Positions 25,301 to 33,699 of a stretch of 64,000 nt of DNA are shown here, piece by piece. The notes beneath the pieces were generated by a model. It saw only the letters and a program-made list of their open reading frames with translations, made no database searches and was not told the origin of the DNA. Each line of letters starts with the position of its first letter. Positions within the stretch are counted from its first letter, which is position 1. The translations under genes and the position numbers were made by a program. The stretch is from Isoetes taiwanensis (Eukaryota; Streptophyta; Lycopodiopsida; Isoetales; Isoetaceae): contig JAJEKV010000028.1 of assembly GCA_021234155.1 (NCBI GenBank), forward strand, positions 12,598,134 through 12,662,133. The letters run 5' to 3'.

Positions 25301-26045
25301 CCAATGGACTCGAACGCCGACGTTGCCACCTCGGACCAAGTTCCGTGGCCGGAAGACCACCCGACCTCCAAGAAGCGCCAAAGTAGCTCACTTCCATCAC
25401 ACTCGTAGTCAATTGGCCTGGATGTGGATGCAGATACCGCCGTGGAGGGCGTGGAGTTTCTTTCTTTGCAAACCCGACCTTGTAACTTGCTCCCTAGGGT
25501 AATTTCGCCCATTCCTGACGATTTGGCAGGGGTCGATTTGCCATTAGGAGCCTCCCTGGTGCCCGAACGACAAGACACCTGCGGTTTCTACAAGGCCGAC
25601 CTCGGGGGCGCCCGGTTTGACAAGTTCTCCTGACCGATCTGGAATCTTTTGGGGCCTTCCCCAAGAGGGCCCCCGAACGGAGGATCCAACGGCCGGATAG
25701 GGGAACCGGGCCGGGAGGGTGGTCATTAAGCGTCGCGGCCGGGGGCGGCTGCCGGAAGGGCTGCCTCGAACTTTTTGATCCGCCTCTTGGGGTCCTGGAC
25801 TCTCCCCTCTTGTGAGGGATCCCCTGCAAGGTCCCGGCCTCGTTTGACTTGGGAAGGGTGCCACCAGTTTGCCCTACAACGGGCCCCCACCGCTCTAATG
25901 CTAACCCTTTGACCTAGACCTTCTCCAAAATTTCAAAAATTGGCCTGTGTCGGAAATGGATTAGGATTCCAGGTGGCAAAAATCAGAATTTATTTTCGTA
26001 CAATGCATTAATTAAGTAATTTATGAATGTCTTGCCAACGCAAAA
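19378..26045 (+). repeat. GC-rich satellite array, monomer about 1.11 kb
   Basis: Monomer starts (CTAACCCTTTGACC or a close variant) lie at 20,343, 21,458, 22,570, 23,684, 24,795 and 25,901, giving spacings of 1,115, 1,112, 1,114, 1,111 and 1,106 bases. The first monomer (19,378-20,342) lacks about 150 bases at its start; the last stops after about 145 bases at the TNP2 fragment. Each monomer has an AT-rich start and a GC-rich body with fixed landmarks such as GGAGGCCCTCTCCTTGTCG, CACTCGTAGTCAATTGGCCT and GTAACTTGCTCCCTAGGGTA. Differences are mostly 1-4 base indels at CCGG, CTGG or CCG words. Antisense open frames of up to 299 codons show no recognised domain, and a monomer length not divisible by three argues against an array-wide protein. 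Confidence 0.9.
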
Positions 26046-26070
26046 GCCCGAATTTGATAAGTATGTCACC

Positions 26071-26562
26071 TCAATAGAGCGAGACACTTGCATTGCTCCA
26101 CTTGAACTTGGTTTGGAGATTGAGAATTAGCGGGTACTGCAAAACAAGCGAGGTTTGAGACGCAGAAATAACCTCGTTTCCGCTCGATAACAATAGGGTC
26201 ATCGTCGCATCACGACCAATCCTCGAAGGGTATCCCACATCTTCTACCATATCCTCTCCACCACCATCCTCGACATCATCTAAATCAATATCAGGTAATT
26301 CTTGAAGAGCGTGCAACATATCGAGCATCGGCTCGTCACGAAAGACTTCGTTCTCGGGTTCGTCAATAGTTTCATCCTCTACATATTGATCGTATGCAAT
26401 ATCTTCATATTGGTGCTCCTGAGAAATTCCACGGCGATAGGTTTCCCTTTGCCTGTAACTTAGAACTAATGGATCGGGATGGAGACCGCTCTGAATGAGT
26501 TCATTAACCAGGAGTAACGTATTAACCATCATGTCAAATAATGTAATAAGTATAAAATACAT
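26071..26562 (-). pseudogene. TNP2-like CACTA transposase fragment (giant element)
   Basis: A 163-codon frame ends in LILNLQTKFKWSNASVSLY, matching LILNLQHKVGWSKNSVSKLF of the transposase in the smaller CACTA element at 46.5 kb. It is preceded, as there, by a long acidic region (here with DIDLDDVEDGGGEDMVED). In TNP2-like proteins this block lies just N-terminal to the transposase core. The frame stops where the next exon should begin and the satellite array starts within 30 bases, so the catalytic region is missing. Its presence supports the CACTA identity of the surrounding 23-kb element. Confidence 0.6.
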
Positions 26563-26649
26563 ACAACCATTTGTATAGACTCACGAATGACAAAAAACAT
26601 ATTAAAAAAAAAAAAAAAAAAAAACCTCTTTATTCCTTTTTTTTTAGTA

Positions 26650-27190
26650 CAACAATACTATTGTTCCATCTCAAATGGGAGAGGTCTATCATAGCGATAG
26701 TTGATGAATAACTCATCTCCAATGTTTATGCTTTTAATAGCACACACCATGATATATCTGCTTTTTACAGATCTTGTAAAAAATCTTCCTCCCCTCCTTG
26801 ACACTCTAAAATTCACAATTGCATCAGCCACGGTTGTCAATAGAACTGTTGATGAACCCCGCAATATTGCCATGAACCCCGGCCGACCATCAATAAACTT
26901 CAACTCCTCATCACATGCCCCCACAATATATCGACGCTAAAGATTGGAATTCATTCCATAAATCCTCATACGCCAAGCATATTTAGTCAAAGTTTGCCAA
27001 GTTTTCCAATCATTACTAAGGGACCGCATATGGCATTAATGGAATGTGGGTATCTCGCTCCCACTTCTATACGCGTCTTAGGAGATAAGGCGAATCCAGC
27101 TTTCGGACAAATGCGGCTCAAGATAATGATGTATCTTCTTCCCCAATAAGCAAATTCTTGATCCATAGGGATAGGTAAGTCCACGGCCAC
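26650..27190 (-). pseudogene. SET-domain gene fragment with frameshifts
   Basis: The frame at 26,924-26,658 contains FIDGRPGF, then later RYIMVCAIKSINIGDELFIN followed by YRYDRP. Directly after DGRPGF the +1 frame reads GNIAGFINSS and then CNCEF. Together these give the order expected of a SET domain: the GN-x-AGFIN segment, an N-C-x-F strand, and the terminal I-x-x-GDELF-x-NY that forms part of the methyl-donor pocket. SET proteins methylate lysines, usually on histones. Upstream, 27,190-26,987 (DLPIPMDQEFAYWG and ALSPKTRIEVGA) may be an earlier exon; I do not recognise it. At least two frameshifts break the domain. It lies inside the giant element next to the TNP2 fragment, so capture is likely. 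Confidence 0.55.
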
Positions 27191-27789
27191 AAGCCAAATG
27201 TCTTGCGGTGCCTAACAAAGGGCTCGGACTAATCTTTGCAATTCTTCAGAATTTCATGCTCGGGCGGTGAAGAGGCCAAGCGTTCTTGGGAAATGTCGAC
27301 ACATGCAATGTTCTCATGATTGTAGCCCTTCGTGTTCTTTCACGCAGGGGAACACTTTCGGCGTTGAGCGGCACCCATCCACATTATTGATGAATCGGGT
27401 TCTTGCCGCTTTCGGCCATATGCCTCTATGGACAACATTAAACCAAAATCCACATCTAGTTTGGAGGAGACATCAAAGATCATCTACCTACATATTTAGA
27501 TATCATAAACATCTTGAATATATACTTAAACCGAGAGATACTCTTAAAAAAAAAAATAATAATTGTATACCAACCTGACATCCATGACGAGCATCGATCC
27601 GTGGGTTGTTCAAATGTACCAAATCTTATCGATGGTCTTCAACAACCGCTCTAAGTCGCCTCTCTTCAAAATTTCATACATCTTTTACAATCGCAAAACT
27701 ATTTTGTCCCTCCGCCAATTACAAAAGGTAAGTACTATATCTTTGCACAATAGTTTGAACGCCGTGATAGATACAATATATGGTAGTAT
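27191..27789. other. Interior of the giant element, no recognised gene
   Basis: Mixed sequence with short open frames only. No motif recognised on either strand. Confidence 0.3.
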
Positions 27790-27820
27790 AAACCCTAAAC
27801 CCTAAACCCTAAATCCTAAA
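27790..27820 (+). repeat. Interstitial telomere-like (CCCTAAA)n
   Basis: Three exact CCCTAAA units followed by one variant (TCCTAAA). This is the Arabidopsis-type plant telomere repeat. Two further TTTAGGG units occur near 34,391-34,411. Four units are too few to mark a former chromosome end by themselves. Confidence 0.9.
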
Positions 27821-27824
27821 TGGG

Positions 27825-28125
27825 CCAATTGGGCCCGGGACACGTAGTCCTCTCCACTCAAGGTGAAGCCGGCCATGCCCTTTCCCGAAAGTACGACCCT
27901 TATATAAGTTTCAATTTCAATAAAGATCTTTTTGGAGACGCCAGCTAGCCCTCGATACATAGAGTCCCCTCCACTCCAAGGTGAAGTCGACATATGACCT
28001 TGACTTACGCCACACCTCAATTTTGTAATCTACATTGTACTTAGTAAGGTATGAAGGTGAGTTTGGGCCTGGCACATCCTGGTCCTCTCCACTCAAGGTG
28101 GAGGCGGCAGTGTCCTTGACCAAAA
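27825..28125 (+). repeat. Second TCCAC...GTGGAG hairpin repeat array, about 3 copies
   Basis: Three diverged units with GTCCTCTCCACTCAAGGTG and AAGxCGGCxxTGxCCTTGAC blocks, related to the array at 15,545-15,935. The two arrays bracket the satellite block of the giant element in the same orientation. Confidence 0.7.
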
Positions 28126-28439
28126 AACACTGCGTTTTTTTACTACTCGCGATTACGTCCTCTCCTAGTTTATATATGTCTAGGCTACTAAATACAAGAA
28201 TCGAAGAACTTACATGTGATCTGCTCAAGATATCCAAATTTTCCTCAGGTAGTAAGACAAAGATCAATCGTCTCTCCGCCATCTCCAAAGTCGATCATGC
28301 CGATGACCATGGTGATCCATGTAGGGCAAAGAACAAGTATAAGATATGGTTAAAAAGAAGAACACTAAAGGCGCTAGGGGGGAAGAGGAGCCAAAAGAAA
28401 ATAACAATGAAGGCCGAGAAAAAGTTGTTTATATAGAAA

Positions 28440-28740
28440 TCTTTAACGTCGCATGCGGCGTGGCGTCACGGCGGCGTAGTGTCAACGGTCACATGCCAAG
28501 TCACCCTCGACTTGGCGGTACACAACAAATGCGCATGCTGAGGCGTGTGCGTGACGTTACAGGACCACGCCGCATGCGGCGTATAAGTCAATCTGGTCAA
28601 GATCCGGTCACATGCGACTGGCAAAGACACATGGCAAGTAATGCGTCGACGTGGCGTGTCTTATGTTCTCAGAATGTCACATGACGCCGCATGCGACGCC
28701 CGACATTTGTCGTGACATTTGTCGTGACATTTGCCGGTTA
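28440..28740. repeat. Internal GCATGCGACG-type and GACATTTGTCGT repeats
   Basis: Contains CGTCGCATGCGGCG, CCGCATGCGGCG and CCGCATGCGACG words like the element ends, followed by two or three tandem GACATTTGTCGT units. The GACATTTG unit recurs near 28,880-28,905. Confidence 0.6.
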
Positions 28741-30500
28741 TGAAATTTATGTATACCTATCTTTGCCGCTCGAGCAACCTAAAAATCTGAGCAAGTTTTG
28801 TGTAACAACCTAAAATCGCATACCTCAAAACACTTGAACATAGCTTGATTAGTCATCCACGAGCAAATTGGATGTGTCCGACATTTGCCGTGACATTTGT
28901 CGTGGACGATGCCGCCCAGTGGGCGGGCATTTTTTAGGCAAATTTTGATCAGACGCTTTAACACATGGGACATTAATGCCTTGGATTTGCAAGGAGTCGT
29001 CAGAAGCAGTTCTCCCACCAAGTTCCTCATTCAGATTGCATTTTGTTGCTTCTCTAAAGATGTTGGACTGAGGATATGGGAGTCCCACTTTTTGACTACC
29101 CAATATTCTCGTTGTAGAAATTCTAGGGGGTAAATCCATATGTCATTTCTAATTCCTTCTTTTTCTCTTTCTCCGGATCAACCGAAGCTAAATTATGAGC
29201 TCAAAAAATTCTGGATCAACCATCTCCAACTCCATGTCCATCACTAAATTCATCTGCTTTTTCAAAATACCCATAGCACAAATAGGCCTATACAAATTAA
29301 AACAAGCAATATTATTGTCATATCCTTATTCATCGTGGCATTCATCTTCTTGATATCCATCCTGATCATATTCATCTTCTTCATATTTTTATCTTCAAAT
29401 TCCATTTTGAAAAACGATTTAAAAATCTATATCATATCATATATCCAGTTTTTGTATTCTACATCATGCTTATATACATAAGGCGATTGCCTCAAAAATT
29501 CGATCAACCATAAGCTAAATTAAGAGCTCAAGAAATTACGGATCAACCAGAGCTAATCGAGCTCAAAACTACCATATTATAGTTATATCAAAAGATAGAA
29601 TTTAAGTTGCTTCAATACCAAATATCGACTCCAAACGGCCTTTGAAAAACTTTCTCGCAAAGAAGGTTGCATCCCTCATCATCAACATTTGTAATTTCCA
29701 AAGACCGGCAGAAGGATCCCTTCCCGGTGATGTAAAATTTTTTACCTTGGATATCTCTCTCAAACGAAACCACATCATTCACCGCAAATTCTTTGCCTTG
29801 ACAAACCTGCTCCGCCTTTTGCGAAGACATAACTGCGAACTATCCCAATAACTTGATTCTAAATTTCCACATGCATTGATTTTAATCTATAAACGAAGCA
29901 TCTTACCTTTTTTTTTCCCACAATTCCATCGCCAAGGCAAATGTGCTTCGCGTTGATTTTTGGAATGACGAAATGAAACAAAAATCCAACGCAGAATCGG
30001 TTATCAAATCAAGCCGCCCACTTGGTTGCACAAGCACGAAATGAAATGCCAGGTCTCAAGGACTTTCTTATCTAACCAATCTACACTATCTTGAGAGCCA
30101 ACTAGATCCACCACGAAAATATCCGGTGGAGTGTCTAGCATAATATCCTCTAGGTGAACTTTTTTGTAACGCATGGCTCAAGATCAAACGTGAATCCAAG
30201 TTCTCTAAAAGATGACGCCATCATTTTCTATACTCCTTGCCAACCCCCATCGGAAAACTACGAATATCTTCGTCATTAATCGGAGATTATTTGCGTGGTC
30301 GAACTTGATAAGAATGCATTCGCCCGCAGCCTACAAGTCGAGACTCATTTGTGCACTGATCCATATTAGCCATTACAAACCGGACTGATAAATTGGTTAG
30401 AATATTAGAATACAATTGCGGGGAGATGAAGAAGCAAATCTAGACAATGACACGATAACAATAGAACTTACGAAGCACCGTATGACTAGATATATTATTA
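28741..30500. other. Interior of the giant element, unassigned coding-like ORF
   Basis: A 72-codon minus-strand frame (29,830-29,612), containing FAVNDVVSFERDIQGKKFYI and ending in FGVDIWY, looks protein-like in composition but I do not recognise the family. The rest is AT-rich with repeated 'attcatcttcttcat' and 'gagctcaa' words and no gene. Confidence 0.3.
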
Positions 30501-30544
30501 TTTCATATTTTATAGCTGCAATTGACATGGTTGGGATGTAATAT

Positions 30545-31060
30545 AGCGTATTGCCCTTGCTTGGATGGAGAAATCTGAACTTCGGGGCGGATTGTCCGGG
30601 GAACTCATATGTTTATAATTATCAAATTATCGGGATTTGGAAAGACAATCTCGCAATTGCTTTGATTTTGAAGGCTAGACCGCCAAAACGTCAAAGATAC
30701 AATGTAGAAGAATGCAGGAGCACCTTGATTGTTTGCCCTAAATCGCTTTTAAAACAATGGGAACATGAATTGAAGGAAAAAGTAGCACCATCTGTCAAGC
30801 TATCTGTGTACATATACCATGAAGATCAGAGAAGAATAAATTGTGTTGAACTTTGTAAGCACGACATTGTGCTTACTACATATGGAACCATTTGTTCTGA
30901 ATTACAGAAGCCATCTGAAGAGGATGAAAAGAAGCAACCCCCGGGCTAAAGGGGGCTTTGTCGAACATTAGGTGGTTTAGAATTATTCGGATGAAGCTCA
31001 ATCCATTAGAAAAGCTCACACTAAAAGTTCACGTGCTTGTCAGGGCTTAAGGGCACAATG
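30545..31060 (+). pseudogene. Rad5-like SNF2 helicase fragment with frameshifts
   Basis: Pieces of one ATPase domain lie in order across three frames: ALAWMEKSELRGG at about 30,555; the P-loop as SGFGKTIS near 30,632; IALILKARPPK; STLIVCPKSLLKQWEHELKE (motif Ia); DIVLTTYGTI; NIRWFRII; and DEAQSIRKAHTKSSRACQG (Walker B, near 30,985). The W-F-R-I-I-x-DEAQ/H-x-I-(R/K) signature is typical of the Rad5/Rad16 group of SNF2 enzymes, which remodel chromatin or act in DNA-damage tolerance. Frames change between the P-loop and IALIL and just before DEAQ, and nothing of the C-terminal helicase half follows. It lies inside the giant CACTA-type element, so it is probably a captured and decayed gene piece. 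Confidence 0.65.
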
Positions 31061-31159
31061 AAGATGGTGCCTTTACGAACATCGACCTTCTACGACACAT
31101 ATGTCACATATGTCACATATCTGAAAAGTTCTAGAATGTTCTAGAAAGTTTTAAAAGTT

Positions 31160-32210
31160 TTTAAAACATAAGAGAATCTTGGGTGAGCCTAAGGAATCCT
31201 TCTAGAAAATTCCGAATGTTGTAGAAAGTTCTAGAATGAATGTTGCGAGAGAAATACACCGATTTTTCTTCCCAAAGCATTTTGCTAGATGACCAATTAA
31301 AATATTTTAGTTCAACCAACTCCACAATTCTCTTTGATTTTCGATGAACAAACTTGTCCAAGAAGGCAACAACCTCCACAACCTCGGAATGGCCATAATG
31401 AAGAAATTAAAAAAGACGGTTAAGAGATTTCTCGAAAAAAAGCGCATGATTTTTGGGCTGCCAGATGTATGTTGTATTTGTCGGATCATACAATCGATCA
31501 CGGCCCGAAGAACCCATAAAAATCTTAAGCTCAAACGGAACAAGTTCATGAGTCATGAAGCGAAAACAATCTGAGCATGGCGTTAAAAAACTGCACCAAA
31601 GGACCCCAGCAATGTCGGCAAGCTCAACCGCCTTGTGATCCCTAAGCTCCAGGCTGAAGCCCATTTTCCTTTGCACCATGACATGCTCTACTTTGAAGAC
31701 TTCCAAGGTAACGGTGGCGGTTTAGATACTCTTCTCGGCATAGCGATCGAGCTATGTTCCAATTCCACTTTCCATGTATGGATCTCCGAAACAAGGCCAT
31801 CAACAGGTGTAGCCACATAGTACCTCGGCTTTTCAAAATCCTCATCAATGGGGTCGGCTTCATATGGAACTTGTGCAATTGAAACGCAAATTCCTCCACC
31901 ATCATATATCACAAAATCATCCTGACGTTTGGCAGGTAAAGTTGCAAGTTCAAGCATTCTTCTTCTGATTCCAACCTTGATGTTGATCTTTCAACTTCCA
32001 TAGTGCCATTAGAATTACTTGTATACCCAAAGATGAGATTTTAAATCATAACCTTCTTCCCCACATATTGACGTATCCATATGTGCTTCTTTGGTTTGCT
32101 GATATAGTTCGAGACAATATTTTTCCAGCTCTTGCAATCTCTCAAAGCCCCAAAAAAAACCATTTTTCTCAAAGTCTAGATGAAGGAGGTAATTCATGCG
32201 GTAGCACATC
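31160..32210 (-). other. Unassigned coding-like stretch, minus strand
   Basis: Several minus-strand frames of 60 to 100 codons follow one another: 32,209-32,015 (with FERLQELEKYCLELYQQTKE), 31,957-31,688 (with DDFVIYDGGGICVSIAQV and KPRYYVATPVDG) and 31,706-31,407 (with SLELRDHKAVELADIAGVLW). Their composition is protein-like and they could be exons of one decayed gene captured by the element. I do not recognise the family. 'Tctagaa' words near 31,125-31,240 are short local repeats. Confidence 0.3.
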
Positions 32211-32350
32211 TACTGTGATGATGCATGTGCAGGCAACATGCTTAAATGAAGCTGCAGGTTGGTCGTCAGAGTCTTTTTCAGACAGGTATTGAATTTGTAA
32301 TCCTAAAAAACCAAAACTTCGTGTATAAAAAATATACGTCACATGCGACC

Positions 32351-32480
32351 ACCTACGTCACATATACGTACTAACGTGTCATATACGTCACATATACATA
32401 CTGACGTGTCATATACGTCACATATACGTATGGACGTGTCATATACGTCACATATACGTACTGACGTGTCATATACGACA
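32351..32480 (+). repeat. 30-bp tandem repeat with ATACGTCACATATACGTA
   Basis: Four consecutive 30-base units (about 32,361, 32,391, 32,421 and 32,451) with very few differences, each containing TACGTCA and GACGTGTCA words. It leads directly into the right subterminal array. Confidence 0.9.
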
Positions 32481-32860
32481 CATACGTCACATACGTCACA
32501 TATACGACGTCGCATGCGACGTCACGTCAGAACATCACACACATGCGTCCACCGGCGCAAGCGTCCACACCGGCGTGATGGATCGCGCTTACGTCCACGA
32601 TTGTCGACGTCGCACCATACGCCGCGACATGCGGCGCGACTGGCGTGACACACGTCCGCCTGGCGTGACACCTGTCGTCGTCTTTGGCGGCGTCCGCGAT
32701 GTCGACGTCGCACCATACGTGTCAGACGTCGCACCATACGTCGCATGCGACGTGCCTGCGACGTGACGTCGCATTGACGTCGCATGGTGACGTTATTTGC
32801 GACGTCACGTCGCACAGACGTCGCAAGCCCACGTCGCTAAAAGTCCATTCTCTTGTTGTG
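32481..32860. repeat. Right subterminal CGTCGC-rich array and terminus of the giant element
   Basis: Dense GACGTCGCATGCGACGTC, GTCGCACC and GGCGTGACAC words, mirroring the left end. The terminus reads ...CGTCGCTAAAAG...TCTTGTTGTG at 32,860. Confidence 0.65.
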
Positions 32861-33059
32861 AAAAAATGATCCATTATCAACCATCAATAGCACTAAAACT
32901 TGTTAGCACGACAAGAACGTGCAGATTAATTCCATTAGCAGACGCAATTCATATTAGAATCAATACTTCAAAATTTATAAAAAATATTAGTAATTAGTAA
33001 ACGTGAAAAAGACTTAGTAAAAAACTTTTTTACAGACATTATACCTGGCTCACATCAAG

Positions 33060-33690
33060 GTAATGTGTTGGATGTACCAGATCTGACGTCCTTGAAGTTA
33101 GGCGAAACTCTGGTGTAGTTTGTCCAATAATCCACAACTTTTTCAATCACTTCTTGGCTCAGGGAATCCTTTCTCTTCTTCCTTCCCCCAAGAGCCCATA
33201 ATGTGTTTTTATTACTAATTGCAACATGGTGCTTCTTAGCTCTGGAACAATTCCTTGGATGAATTCCTAAAGCATTGGCAGGTAATCTTTTGCTGCCATG
33301 CCTGACCTTCCCAAGTCCATGACTAATGCTGCTCTTTTTGCTGCTAATTTGTCATTGGACTCCACTCCTTTCACACGCTGTATGGTTTCTTGGATGCTAC
33401 CGATAATTTCACTGTGAACAATCTTTTCCTTATCAGACACTGCAATCTGCATAACTTTGTTATTCTCCACTAGATGCCATACTTCTTTCTTCTGGAACCT
33501 GTCAAATCCAAAAACGTTTTTGTGATTACGGAGGCTGCATGTTGCAATTGCTTTTTTGAGTGCTCAATACTCCAATCTAAATTTTCATTTGACAATTGTT
33601 GCCTCATCTTGCTTGCTCCTTGTCGTTGCTTCTGCAAATGCCATTTCCGCCTCCTGTCTTCGTCATTAGTCATTGGATCACAAGAAGCCT
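33060..33690 (-). pseudogene. Transposon-like ORF relic of unassigned family
   Basis: Frames on the minus strand: 33,673-33,470 (with DRRRKWHLQKQRQGASKMRQ), 33,470-33,267 (with IQETIQRVKGVESNDKLAAK), then another frame with GIHPRNCSRAKKHHVAISNK, LWALGGRKKRKDSLSQ and VVDYWTNYTRVSPNFKDV, ending at a stop near 33,060. The basic N-terminal part and the GRKKR-D...VVxxW order could be the N-terminal region of the DFAENY family at 7.4 and 48.6 kb, which also lack a start, but no overlap allows a test here. At least one frameshift is present. Confidence 0.35.
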
Positions 33691-33699
33691 GAACAAAAA

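Larger units (their letters stand above)
9671..32860. mobile_element. Giant CACTA-type (CACAA) element of about 23.2 kb
   Basis: The left end starts CACAACAAGA and reaches TTTAGCGACG by base 29. The right end, reverse-complemented from 32,860, starts CACAACAAGA and reaches TTTTAGCGACG at the same spacing. The two 29-base ends agree at 25 positions. Both are flanked by AAA (9,668-9,670 and 32,861-32,863), a 3-bp duplication as CACTA elements make, although AAA is weak because of its low complexity. Both ends continue inward into GCGACG/CGTCGC-rich subterminal arrays, another CACTA trait. Inside lie a TNP2-like transposase fragment (26.1-26.6 kb), captured-looking SET and SNF2 fragments, and large satellites. 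No complete transposase was seen, so the element is probably non-autonomous now. Nested insertions are likely but I could not resolve their borders. Confidence 0.6.

Noticed and set aside
27790-27820. Chromosome-end or fusion site
   Set aside because: Only four telomere-like units are present and both flanks are ordinary element sequence.
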